This document shows positions 44,305 through 52,647 of a stretch of 64,000 bases of DNA, piece after piece. The notes under the pieces are model-generated. The model saw only the letters and a program-made list of their open reading frames with translations, was not told the origin of the DNA and ran no database searches. Numbering within the stretch: position 1 is the stretch's first letter; each line of letters begins with the position of its first letter. The position numbers were made by a program, and so were the translations under genes. The DNA lies in the NCBI RefSeq assembly GCF_019977315.1, contig NZ_AP024652.1, positions 3,038,001 through 3,102,000 of the forward strand, given 5' to 3'. The DNA comes from Arthrobacter sp. StoSoilB22. GTDB taxonomy: Bacteria > Actinomycetota > Actinomycetes > Actinomycetales > Micrococcaceae.

Positions 44305-45041
44305 GCAGACGCTCCCGGGTCCGGGCGTACTGCCGCGACGGGCTTGGCAGCCCCGGTCTTGGGCTCAGTTACCAGGGCGTTGGTGTCCGGACGCGGCGAC
44401 TTTCCACCAGCTGCCCGGGTCCACGGGGTCAACAGCCGCTCCAAGACCACCAGCACTGCATCCATCAATAGCGCCAGCACCAGGATGGCGATGATGCCCA
44501 CCACCACTTCGGTAATGAAGGTGCGCTGCAAGCCATCCGTGAAAAGGACCCCCAGGTTACCCACCCCCAGCAGTGCCGCCACGCTCACCAGGGAGATATT
44601 GCTGACCGAAACCACACGGAGACCTGCGAACAGCACTGGCAGGGACAGCGGAAGGTCCACCTGGAAGAAGCGTGCCAAGGGTTTGAAACCCATGGCCACC
44701 GCAGCGTTCCGGAGGTCGTCGTCCACGGAGTCGAAGGCATCCATCGCAGCACGCACCAGCAGGGCCACCGCATAGATTGTCAGCGCCACCACCACATTCA
44801 GGGGATCCAGGATCCGCGTGCCCAGGATGGTGGGGAGAATAATGAACAGGGCCAGTGATGGAATGGTGTAGAGCAGCGACGTCGCTGTTGCCACTACTGA
44901 CCTGAGCGTGCTGTTACGTCTGGCCAACTGGGCCAGGGGAACCGAAATCAGCAGGCCAAGGATCATGGGGATGACGGCCAGGACAATGTGCTGACCGGCC
45001 AGCCCCAGGACCATGCCACTGTTGGCAAGGAACCACTCCAT
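44301..45041 (-). CDS. Osmoprotectant ABC transporter permease (OpuCB type)
   Basis: 246 residues. LAGQHIVLAVIPMILGLLIS is the usual N-terminus, and DDDLRNAAVAMGFKPLARFF is the EAA loop. The C-terminus is extended by ~25 Pro/Ala-rich residues. Its ATG shares one base with the stop of the ATPase gene upstream. Confidence 0.92.
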   Translation of the reverse strand: MEWFLANSGMVLGLAGQHIVLAVIPMILGLLISVPLAQLARRNSTLRSVVATATSLLYTIPSLALFIILPTILGTRILDPLNVVVALTIYAVALLVRAAMDAFDSVDDDLRNAAVAMGFKPLARFFQVDLPLSLPVLFAGLRVVSVSNISLVSVAALLGVGNLGVLFTDGLQRTFITEVVVGIIAILVLALLMDAVLVVLERLLTPWTRAAGGKSPRPDTNALVTEPKTGAAKPVAAVRPDPGASA

Positions 45042-46135
45042 CAGGTGGCATCCTCCCTGTGGTGGCGGACTTCTTCGATCAGTGCCAGGACTTCCGGGCC
45101 CTTCAGGACTCCGGCCACCCGGCCGTCGTCGTCTACCGCAACGCCAAGGCCGGACGGCGACGACAACGCCGCGTCCAGCGCCCGCCGCAAAGTGTCTCCT
45201 TTGCGGAAGAGTGACCCTCCGGGGATCAGTCCGGCGCCGTCGCGCGGCGAGGACCAGCCCAGTGGCCTCGAATCGTCATCGACCACCAATGCCCACTCCC
45301 CCGATTGGCGTCCCGCATGGTGGCCGTCGGAGGGACTCACCATGGTCACCGGGTGCAAGGTCACGGCATCTGCGGCGTTGAAGGCCAAGTGCCGGAAACC
45401 GCGGTCACGTCCCACGAAGGAGGCAACGAAGTCGTTGGCGGGTGCGCGCAGAATCTCTTCCGGCGCCGCGTACTGTGCGAGCTTTCCCCCGACGGCGAAA
45501 ACAGCCACTTTGTCGCCAAGAACGGTTGCCTCGTCGATGTCGTGGGTGACGAACACGATGGTCTTGGCCAGCTCCCGCTGAAGTCGGAGAAGTTCCTGCT
45601 GAAGTTCGTCACGGACCACAGGATCCACGGCACTGAAGGGCTCATCCATCAGCAGTACCGGCGGATCAGCAGCGAGCGCCCGGGCAACCCCCACACGCTG
45701 CTGCTGCCCACCCGAAAGTTGCGACGGATACCGTTTGCCCAGAACGGAAGCCAACCCGACGACGTCGAGCAGTTCCGCAGCGCGTTTCCTCGCCGCAGCT
45801 TTGGGAACGCCGTTGAGCCGCGGAACCGTAGCGATGTTGTCCAGTACGGAACGGTGCGGCAGCAGGCCTGATGACTGCATCACGTAACCCATGGAACGAC
45901 GAAGCTGGGCTGCGGGAACCCGCGAGACATCTTCCCCGGCAACGGTGATGGTTCCGCTGGTGGGTTCCACCATCCGGTTGATCATGCGCAGGGAGGTTGT
46001 CTTGCCGCAGCCCGAGGGGCCGACGAACACAGTAATAGCGCCCTTGTCGATGGACATGGTGAGGGCATCCACCGCCGGTTGCCCGCCTTGGTATTGCTTG
46101 GTGACGCTCTTGAACTCAATCATGGCTTCGGCCAT
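45041..46135 (-). CDS. Osmoprotectant ABC transporter ATP-binding protein (OpuCA type)
   Basis: 364 residues. Walker A GPSGCGKTTSLRMINR, Q-loop YVMQSSGLLPHRSV, signature [16 protein letters not shown], Walker B VLLMDEPFSAVDP and VTHDIDEATVLG. The C-terminal ~100 residues hold a CBS-like region (GLGVAVDDDGRVAGVLKGPE), which in OpuA-type transporters senses ionic strength. First gene of the operon. ATG 46135 is used; ATG 46123 is an alternative. The gap 46136-46289 holds its promoter region and no other recognisable feature. Confidence 0.93.
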   Translation of the reverse strand: MAEAMIEFKSVTKQYQGGQPAVDALTMSIDKGAITVFVGPSGCGKTTSLRMINRMVEPTSGTITVAGEDVSRVPAAQLRRSMGYVMQSSGLLPHRSVLDNIATVPRLNGVPKAAARKRAAELLDVVGLASVLGKRYPSQLSGGQQQRVGVARALAADPPVLLMDEPFSAVDPVVRDELQQELLRLQRELAKTIVFVTHDIDEATVLGDKVAVFAVGGKLAQYAAPEEILRAPANDFVASFVGRDRGFRHLAFNAADAVTLHPVTMVSPSDGHHAGRQSGEWALVVDDDSRPLGWSSPRDGAGLIPGGSLFRKGDTLRRALDAALSSPSGLGVAVDDDGRVAGVLKGPEVLALIEEVRHHREDAT

Positions 46136-46289
46136 ACCCGGGCTTACCTATCTGTGGAGGAGAACATCGGTAGAGCCTGATGATCATATGCACTCTTATT
46201 ACTTGGCTGCAAAGCAATCTTCACCCAGCGTAGCCAGCACCACCGACGATGTCAGCGCCGCCACGAGTTCCGTAATGAATCGGCAATGT

Positions 46290-47462
46290 TCAGCGTTTCC
46301 GTCGTTTGCCGCCTTTTCCGGCCCGCTCCTCAGCTTGATCGTGCCTGTACCGCTCCGCGGCGCGCTGGCCCCGGTCAGCCGACATCACCTTCTGGTGCCA
46401 TTCACGCTGGTAGGCGCGACGTGCGGCCGCATCGTGTTTTCTGGCCAAGGCTGCCAATTCGCGTTGCAGTTTGAGGTAACTGGCCCAACGCCGGTGATCA
46501 AGGGTTTCCTCCGCGAGCGCCTCCTGAACTGCACATCCCGGCTCTGCTTGATGCGCGCAGTCCGTAAAGCGGCACTTGGAGAAAAGTTCCTCCAGATCGC
46601 CGAACATTTCCTCCATGCCCTCATCGGCGTCGAAGAGCCCGAAGCCACGGACTCCCGGGGTATCCATGAGTACGGCGCCACCGGCTAGAGGCACCAGCTC
46701 CCGCGAGGTGGTGGTGTGCTTGCCTTTGCCGTCACCGGCTCGGACGGAACCTGTCTGTTGGATGTCACGCCCGGCGAGGGCGTTAATGAGTGTTGACTTA
46801 CCGGCGCCGGAAGGACCCAGTAATACCAACGTGGCACCTTGGGGTATGTGCTGCATCAGTTCCTCCAAGCCGTCGCCCTGCTCCGCGGAGGTAGTGACAA
46901 CGTCCACGCCGGCGGCCTGCAGGATAACCTCCCCTACAACGTCGTCCGCAAGGTGGGCGAGGTCTGCTTTGGTGATGACCACCAGCGGCGTGGCACCGGA
47001 ATCCCATGCCGCCACCAGCGTCCGCTCGAGCCGGTTATGTGTCAGCGGACGATCCACGGGGACCACAACGGCAACAATGTCAATGTTGCTGCCCAGGATC
47101 TGTTCCTCCGAGGAGGCCTCAAAGGCACGCTTACGGCTTAGAGCGGAATGGCGGGGCAGGACCTCGACGACGGCCGCCTCACCGGCGTTGTTGTGGCCGA
47201 GCCGGACCCAGTCTCCTGTGGCCGGCACAAGGCCGTGGTGTGGATACGGCAGATGCAGGAGGCCTTCTGCCGAGGCTACGAGGACCCGATTCCGGTCCAA
47301 GCGGACTACGCGGCCGGGGACGGCCGTTTCCTGGCCATCAGGAGCGGCATGGGCACGGAAAAGGTCCGCGGTTTTGTCTGTGAAGCCGTACTCCACAGGC
47401 CCCTGCATTTGTTCTGACGTGGTGCTGAAAAATGGTTCGCTTGAAGAAGCGTAAGTGTTCAA
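46290..47462 (-). CDS. rsgA: Ribosome small subunit-dependent GTPase A
   Basis: 390 residues from TTG 47462, chosen for the AGAGG site seven bases upstream. An OB-fold (VPGRVVRLDRNRVLVASAEG) leads a circularly permuted GTPase with G4 VVITKADL before G1 LLGPSGAGKSTLINAL and G3 MDTPGVRGFG. The C-terminal zinc site is CRFTDCAHQAEPGC. It helps late 30S maturation. A basic tail ends GKGGKRRKR. A 30-codon frame lies just upstream. Confidence 0.9.
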   Translation of the reverse strand: MNTYASSSEPFFSTTSEQMQGPVEYGFTDKTADLFRAHAAPDGQETAVPGRVVRLDRNRVLVASAEGLLHLPYPHHGLVPATGDWVRLGHNNAGEAAVVEVLPRHSALSRKRAFEASSEEQILGSNIDIVAVVVPVDRPLTHNRLERTLVAAWDSGATPLVVITKADLAHLADDVVGEVILQAAGVDVVTTSAEQGDGLEELMQHIPQGATLVLLGPSGAGKSTLINALAGRDIQQTGSVRAGDGKGKHTTTSRELVPLAGGAVLMDTPGVRGFGLFDADEGMEEMFGDLEELFSKCRFTDCAHQAEPGCAVQEALAEETLDHRRWASYLKLQRELAALARKHDAAARRAYQREWHQKVMSADRGQRAAERYRHDQAEERAGKGGKRRKR

Positions 47463-47490
47463 TGAAATGCCTCTGATGAGGCCCGGCCGC

Positions 47491-47583
47491 CTAGTTTTGG
47501 CAGGCTGACGCCGGGACAGGAATGGTGGGCTGATGACGGCGCGCCGCAACTGAGTGCGGGGCGCGCAAGGTCTCGGCAATCAT
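47491..47583 (-). CDS. Possible 30-residue leader peptide upstream of rsgA
   Basis: ATG 47583 is preceded by AAGGAGGTGGATTTG, among the strongest ribosome-binding sites in the window. The 30 residues begin MIAETLRAPHSVAARRHQPT and end SACQN; they resemble nothing I know. The stop is 28 bases before the rsgA start. An internal GC-rich hairpin (47539-47568) lies inside the frame. It is either a regulatory upstream frame for rsgA or a free small protein. The rest of the gap to 47696 shows nothing. Confidence 0.45.
   Translation of the reverse strand: MIAETLRAPHSVAARRHQPTIPVPASACQN
47539..47568 (-). promoter_or_regulatory. GC-rich hairpin inside the rsgA upstream frame
   Basis: GGCGCGCCGCA pairs with TGCGGGGCGCGC (one mismatch) around ACTGAG. 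A translating ribosome would melt it, so it could link translation to downstream expression. Confidence 0.35.
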
Positions 47584-47696
47584 CAAATCCACCTCCTTGG
47601 CATCCTGGCCGGCAACTGGAGAGCCGGCAACGATGTTCAGCGTAGCCAAGATAGGGTGCTTTTGGCTAGGCCTTCCGGCTCAGGTCTCCGTTCCCG

Positions 47697-49493
47697 CTAC
47701 GGGAGTTCGGCGGCCTCGATGGGGCTTGCTTCTTCGGGACCCAGGTCCGGTACACCGCGTAGTTCAACCACGCTGCCGGGCGTCACGAGTTCCAGCACCT
47801 TGATGCTGTTGCGGCCGGATTTCAGCAGTGGAGCCGGTGCGTAAAGGGTGACCTGTGGGCCTTGATCCCAGTAGCGGCCCAGGAGGAAGCCGTTGAGCCA
47901 AACGAAGCCCTTTCCGGAATCCGGCAAGGCGATATAGGTGTCGGCCGGCTCGTCCACCTCGAAGTCGGCTCCTGCCAAGCTTTCAAGGTCTTCAAGCTTC
48001 CAGTCGGCGAGCGCCACGGGGGTCTGTGTCCAGTGGAAGGTGTAGCGCTGGTTGACCAGAACGCCGCCCAGAATTCCTTTGCCGTGACCCGTCAGGGGGC
48101 CGTAATTGATGCGGCCCAGGTTCTCTACGAGGATCTCCAGCTTGGCGGCGACGCCTGTGCCCGTAACGGCGAGACCCTCCGCTCCTGTGACGTCATCAAG
48201 GACCCCGGCGAAGGTGCCGTCCACCCACACGTAGGCACGGTCGTTAAGCCCTGTGATCTTCAACCGGCTCTCTGTGGGAGCATCGGCGCGCCCGGGAAGG
48301 ATGGCTTCGGAGGCGTAGAGGACCATGCCGGTGTCGAGTCCCAGCTGCTCGAAGCCCAGTGGCTTGACACTGGTTATCGGCGTTCCGGCGGAGCGCGCCA
48401 ACTCCAACAGGTCCAGGCCATCGCTCAGAGGCAAGGACTGGGCGGGCAGTACGGGAGCGTCAGCCAGCAATTCAGCGGGCAGCTCGGGCAGCTCTTCGAT
48501 TCCCTGGGCGCGGAAGAACTCTTTGCGGAAGGCATGGAACTTGGCCGTCAGTGCGCCGTTCTCTGCGATGGGCGCGTCCGAGTCGTAGCTGGTGACCGTC
48601 GGCTGCAGCATGGTGCCATCGTGGTTACTTCCGGAGCTGAGGCCGAAGTTGGTCCCGCCATGGGCCATGTAGACGCAGATCGATCCGCCAAGGTCCAGCA
48701 TCTTGCGCGCTTCAACAGCAGCTTCATCGGCATCCCGGCGGTGATGGTGTTCACCCCAGTGATCGAACCAGCCTCCCCAGAACTCCACGTTGAAGAAGGG
48801 TTCGCCGGGCCGGCGTCGCTGCCATGTGGCCATCGCTTCGTCGCCCCGGCTTCCCAGCGTCGCCGTCGCCCAAGTTCCCTCTATGGAACCGCCGTCGAGG
48901 AAGTAGTCCGTGCCGCCGTCGGCGGTGAAAAGGAGCTCAGTGATGCCGCGGTCCTCCAGTGCGCGCCGGTTCCAGCGAATGTACTCGTGGTCATCGCCGT
49001 AGCTGCCGTACTCATTCTCGATTTGTACCGCCACCACCGGGCCACCCGCGGACGCCTGCCGTGAGGCGACGATGGGAAGCAAGTGATCGAACCATTCCTC
49101 GATGGCAGCGGTAAACACCGGGTCCATGCAGCGCAGGCCGATGCCGGGGATGCCGGTCAGCCAGGCGGGGAAGCCGCCGTTGTCCCATTCGGCGCAGATA
49201 TAGGGGCCGGGGCGGACGATGACATCCAGCCCTTCCTCGGCGGCGAGGTCGATGAACCGGCCCAGGTCTCGCCAGTCGCTAAAGTCGGGCGCCTCATCGC
49301 GCTTAGGCTGGTGGAAGTTCCAAGCAACGTACGTGTCCACCGTGTTGGCGCCCATCGCTTTGAGGCGACGCAACCGGTCCTGCCACAGGGCCGGGTGAAC
49401 ACGGAAGTAGTGGATGGCTCCGGCGAGGATGCGATACGGTTCACCCGAACGGTAAAGGACAGCGTCACGGTAGCTCAGGAGGGCGTTGTTCAC
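47697..49493 (-). CDS. Glycoside hydrolase family 35 beta-galactosidase
   Basis: About 598 residues. ILAGAIHYFRVHPALWQDRL and NTVDTYVAWNFHQPK start the TIM barrel. The acid/base Glu is in VAVQIENEYGSYG, and the nucleophile Glu is in FFNVEFWGGWFDHWG; MAHGGTNFGLSSG follows. C-terminal jelly-roll domains end with YWDQGPQVTLYAPAPLL. No signal peptide, so it acts in the cytosol. GTG 49493 is favoured over TTG 49499 because TAATCT ends seven bases before it. Confidence 0.92.
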   Translation of the reverse strand: MNNALLSYRDAVLYRSGEPYRILAGAIHYFRVHPALWQDRLRRLKAMGANTVDTYVAWNFHQPKRDEAPDFSDWRDLGRFIDLAAEEGLDVIVRPGPYICAEWDNGGFPAWLTGIPGIGLRCMDPVFTAAIEEWFDHLLPIVASRQASAGGPVVAVQIENEYGSYGDDHEYIRWNRRALEDRGITELLFTADGGTDYFLDGGSIEGTWATATLGSRGDEAMATWQRRRPGEPFFNVEFWGGWFDHWGEHHHRRDADEAAVEARKMLDLGGSICVYMAHGGTNFGLSSGSNHDGTMLQPTVTSYDSDAPIAENGALTAKFHAFRKEFFRAQGIEELPELPAELLADAPVLPAQSLPLSDGLDLLELARSAGTPITSVKPLGFEQLGLDTGMVLYASEAILPGRADAPTESRLKITGLNDRAYVWVDGTFAGVLDDVTGAEGLAVTGTGVAAKLEILVENLGRINYGPLTGHGKGILGGVLVNQRYTFHWTQTPVALADWKLEDLESLAGADFEVDEPADTYIALPDSGKGFVWLNGFLLGRYWDQGPQVTLYAPAPLLKSGRNSIKVLELVTPGSVVELRGVPDLGPEEASPIEAAELP

Positions 49494-49500
49494 GTGCAAC

Positions 49501-49506
49501 AGATTA
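49501..49506 (-). promoter_or_regulatory. -10 element of the GH35 gene, probable leaderless promoter
   Basis: TAATCT on the minus strand, seven bases before GTG 49493. Confidence 0.45.
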
Positions 49507-49543
49507 GCTCAATTTCCAACATTTATGCACAGGCGATGATCAC

Positions 49544-50575
49544 ATGACCAATCTTGATACTTCCCCCGCCCAAGAAGTCTGCCCCGCAGCGCCGGAAGGT
49601 CAAGGTCCCTGCGTTCAACTGTGGCCCGAGCGCGAGGTTCCTTTGGGTGGAGTGCGCGCCATGAACGTGATGCGGACACTGCCCCAGCGGGGACTGCCCA
49701 CCGTAGGTGCGTGGTGCTTCCTGGACAGCTTCGGTCCGGATCGGGTGGCCATGAGCGTACTCCCCCACCCGCACTGCGGGCTTCAAACCGTCACTTGGCC
49801 CATGGAAGGCTCGGTCCGGCACCGCGACAGCGTGGGTAGCGATGTTGTAGTCCAGCCCGGTGAGCTGAACATCATGACAGCAGGCCATGGCATCTCCCAC
49901 TCCGAGTTCTCTGTCCTTACAGCCGGACCCCAGGGCGGCTCCGCTGCGTTGGTGGAAGAAATTCCCATGTCCCGCGGACTCCAACTGTGGGTGGCGCTAC
50001 CGGACGAGCACCGGCACCGGGCGCCGTCCTTTGAACAAGTGAAGAATCTGCCGGTGGCAGTGGGCGATGGGTTCAGGGCCACCGTTATGGTGGGAGAGTT
50101 TGCCGGTCACCGTTCCCCCGCCACCATGTTCAGCCCCATAGTTGGAGCGGACATCACCGGAACAGGCTCCCTTGAACTGCCGTTACGGCCGGACTTCGAG
50201 CACGCAGTGTTGGTCCTTGACGGCCACCTCTTGATCGATGGTGAGGACATTGAAGCGGGCCCCCTGGCCTACCTGGGAGCCGGAAGGTCCAGCCTTTTTG
50301 TGGAAGCGCAGCCGGACACCCGCTTCATGCTCCTCGGCGGCGAACCGTTCGGTGAAGACCTGCTCATGTGGTGGAACTTTGTAGGCAGGACGCACGAAGA
50401 AGTGGAGAAGGCCCGTGAGGAATGGGAAGCCGAAGGGCTGCTCGACGACGATGCTGCCGCCAGCTCACGCTTCGGTTTCGTTCCCGGCCATGGCCCTGAC
50501 GCAGGTCCGGAAGCCGGCCGCATTCCGGCCCCGCCCCTGCCGGGTGTAAAGCTGCGTCCACGAACCCGCGGCTGA
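49544..50575 (+). CDS. Pirin family protein
   Basis: 343 residues, bicupin. The metal site of the N-terminal cupin is in LPHPHCGLQTVTWP and GELNIMTAGHGISHSE (His, His, His, Glu). QLWVALPDEHRHRAPSFEQV and YLGAGRSSLF are typical later segments. Bacterial pirins may be quercetinase-like dioxygenases or metabolic regulators; the role here is unknown. It is divergent from the GH35 gene with a 50-bp gap, and its stop touches repeat copy B. Confidence 0.88.
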   Translation: MTNLDTSPAQEVCPAAPEGQGPCVQLWPEREVPLGGVRAMNVMRTLPQRGLPTVGAWCFLDSFGPDRVAMSVLPHPHCGLQTVTWPMEGSVRHRDSVGSDVVVQPGELNIMTAGHGISHSEFSVLTAGPQGGSAALVEEIPMSRGLQLWVALPDEHRHRAPSFEQVKNLPVAVGDGFRATVMVGEFAGHRSPATMFSPIVGADITGTGSLELPLRPDFEHAVLVLDGHLLIDGEDIEAGPLAYLGAGRSSLFVEAQPDTRFMLLGGEPFGEDLLMWWNFVGRTHEEVEKAREEWEAEGLLDDDAAASSRFGFVPGHGPDAGPEAGRIPAPPLPGVKLRPRTRG

Positions 50576-50638
50576 GATTTTGTACAGCTAATGCCCTTAA
50601 AAGGCCCCTTTGAGGTCATTAGGTGTACAAAAACTTCG
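50576..50638. repeat. 63-bp palindromic element, copy B
   Basis: Fills the whole gap between convergent pirin and kinase genes. Outer arms TTTTGTACAGCTAATG and CATTAGGTGTACAAAA differ by one mismatch; the inner arms are CCTTAAAAGG-like. Its length and position equal copy A at 17189-17251, and both share TTTTGTACAGCT and GCCCTTA. Confidence 0.78.
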
Positions 50639-51574
50639 CTAGGGTCGCTGCTCCGCTACAAGCCGCGGGACACCAAACACGGGGTCCTGCTGGAGGATGC
50701 GCACATCAGTGATACCGCCCTCGGCCAGCTTGGCCTTGAATGCTTCCTGAAGCCGGCGGACGTTCATTCCGAGTCCGCTGCCGAGGATCACCGGACCGTC
50801 CAGGCCCAGTTGACGGATGGCTTGTTCGGCAAGGTCAGCCAGGTCACCACCCGCCTGATCCACCAATGCCCGGCAGGTTTCATCACCGGCGTCGGCGGCT
50901 TCCACCACCAACCGGGCCTGCTGGGCCCAATAGCGACGGCCCGTATCCGGGGAGTGGAACAATGCGATCAGCTTGCCCGGCTCGTCCACACCGACGGATT
51001 CCAACAATGCCCGGCTAAGCCGATCAGGCTCCAGGCCCTGGTTCATCCGGCGCAGGCTATGCCGGACAGCTTCGCGTCCAAGCCAGTAACCGCTACCTTC
51101 ATCCCCAAGGAGGTAGCCCCAGCCGCCAGCCCGGGCTTCCTCACCGGCGTCGTTCCGTCCCCACGCGGCCGAGCCGGTGCCGGCGATGACCGCAACGCCC
51201 GTGCTCGCTCCCCCTGCTGCCAGCAACAGGCGCGAATCGTGCACCACAGTGATGCGCGCGCCCGGCGCATGCGGTGCAATCAGATCAGCCAGCGCCTGGG
51301 CGTCTTGGTCGGTATCGATACCGCCGGCCCCGGCGTACACCTGATCGACATGGCCGCCACCGATCTTCCCGAACAGCTCAGCCAGGTTGGCTGCGGCTTG
51401 CTCCCGGCTGACGTTCTGGACGTTGGAACTGCCTGCATTCTCATCACGGACCGGCGTACCGTTTTCGAACCGAACGCCGCGGGTCTTTGTGCCGCCGATG
51501 TCGAGCCCTATGACGGTGCCGCTCACGGCTTCCGGGCGGGCGTGGGAATGCTGGCCAGAGTCAGGATTGTTCAC
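50639..51574 (-). CDS. BadF/BadG-type ATPase, N-acetylglucosamine kinase-like
   Basis: 311 residues, ASKHA fold. Phosphate-1 loop GLDIGGTKTRGVRF (about residues 22-35), phosphate-2 AVIAGTGSAAWGRND, and GWGYLLGDEGSGYWLGREAV are typical of GlcNAc kinase-like members. The adenosine motif is VILGSGLGMNVRRL. It probably phosphorylates an amino sugar, possibly in wall recycling. GTG 51574 follows TAGTCT by six bases. Divergent from nitronate monooxygenase. Confidence 0.85.
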   Translation of the reverse strand: MNNPDSGQHSHARPEAVSGTVIGLDIGGTKTRGVRFENGTPVRDENAGSSNVQNVSREQAAANLAELFGKIGGGHVDQVYAGAGGIDTDQDAQALADLIAPHAPGARITVVHDSRLLLAAGGASTGVAVIAGTGSAAWGRNDAGEEARAGGWGYLLGDEGSGYWLGREAVRHSLRRMNQGLEPDRLSRALLESVGVDEPGKLIALFHSPDTGRRYWAQQARLVVEAADAGDETCRALVDQAGGDLADLAEQAIRQLGLDGPVILGSGLGMNVRRLQEAFKAKLAEGGITDVRILQQDPVFGVPRLVAEQRP

Positions 51575-51580
51575 CGTGAA

Positions 51581-51590
51581 AGACTAGCTT
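51581..51590. promoter_or_regulatory. Overlapping divergent -10 elements (kinase and nitronate monooxygenase)
   Basis: AGACTAGCTT contains TAGTCT on the minus strand (51581-51586, six bases before GTG 51574) and TAGCTT on the plus strand (51585-51590). They share two bases, so polymerase could serve only one side at a time. Confidence 0.4.
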
Positions 51591-51615
51591 GGAGCGTCCG
51601 GAGGAGAAACCGCAC

Positions 51616-52647
51616 ATGTCCGAATCGTTGTTTGGAACACCGTTTATTGCAGCTCCCATGGCTGGGGGAACGTCCACACCGGCGTTGGTGAAGGCAGTTC
51701 ATGAGGGTGGTGGGCTGGGTTTCATCGCAGCCGGATACAAGAGCCCCGAAGCCATGACGGCCGAAATCGCTGCCACGCGGGCCCTCAACGTTCCGTTTGG
51801 CATGAATGTGTTCGTACCGGATGCAAGTCAGCTCCCTCCAACTCCTCAAGCCCAGGCAAGCCTGGAGGCGTACCGTGCCGCATTGGAAACCGAGGCAGCC
51901 CGCTACGGTGTATCGATTCCGCCCCTTCGGCTCAATGACGACGACTCATGGCAGGACAAGATCGACGCCCTGCTGGCCGACCCGGTGGAGTTTGTAAGCT
52001 TCGCGTTTGGCCTCCCGGGAAAGCCGGTGGTCCGGGCCCTGCAAAAAGCCGGCAGCCGGGTCATCTCCAGTGTCACCAGTGTGGAGGAAGCTCTAGCTGC
52101 GGCAGAGGAAGGCCCTGATGCCATCGCCGTGCAACATAGCTCCGCGGGGGGACACGCGGCAGCCTTTCTGCCTGGCGGCCGGGAACCATTAGCCCGTACG
52201 ACGGCGGAACTGGTCGCCCAGGTGCGTGCCGCCGTCGGGCTTCCGCTCATTGCGGCAGGCGCCATCATGGACAGTTCCGCGCTGCGTGAAGTGCTGGCAG
52301 CGGGTGCGGAGGCCGCGCAGGTGGGTACCGCTTTGGTGCGCACCGAGGAGAGCGGTGCACGGAAGCCGCATAAGGACGCGCTGGGCGATCCGGCATTTAC
52401 GGAGACGGCAATGACGCGGGCTTTCACGGGACGATGGGCCCGTTCCCTGGTTAACGACTTCGTCCGGGACCACCGGGACGCGCCGGAAGGCTATCCCGCG
52501 ATCCACCATCTCACCAGCCCTGTCCGGAGTGCAGCATCTGCTGCCGGAGATCCTCATCGCCTCAACCTATGGGCCGGGACCGGCTGGCAGCAGGCCAGAG
52601 GAGGATCCGCGACGGACGTGGTCAGGGAGTTCCTGAACGGGCTCTGA
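51616..52647 (+). CDS. Nitronate monooxygenase family flavoprotein
   Basis: 343 residues, FMN-binding TIM barrel. Start FGTPFIAAPMAGGTSTPALV, then IAVQHSSAGGHAAAFLPG (catalytic-type His) and LIAAGAIMDSSALREVLAAG, AQVGTALVRTEES. It oxidises alkyl nitronates such as propionate 3-nitronate; enoyl-reductase-like relatives cannot be excluded. ATG 51616 has GGAGGAG at 51600-51606. Its last 26 bases overlap the convergent LysR gene. Confidence 0.88.
   Translation: MSESLFGTPFIAAPMAGGTSTPALVKAVHEGGGLGFIAAGYKSPEAMTAEIAATRALNVPFGMNVFVPDASQLPPTPQAQASLEAYRAALETEAARYGVSIPPLRLNDDDSWQDKIDALLADPVEFVSFAFGLPGKPVVRALQKAGSRVISSVTSVEEALAAAEEGPDAIAVQHSSAGGHAAAFLPGGREPLARTTAELVAQVRAAVGLPLIAAGAIMDSSALREVLAAGAEAAQVGTALVRTEESGARKPHKDALGDPAFTETAMTRAFTGRWARSLVNDFVRDHRDAPEGYPAIHHLTSPVRSAASAAGDPHRLNLWAGTGWQQARGGSATDVVREFLNGL

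Noticed and set aside
47539..47568. Hairpin before rsgA as a plain terminator
   Set aside because: It has no U-run, lies inside a frame with a strong ribosome-binding site, and is upstream of a gene on the same strand.
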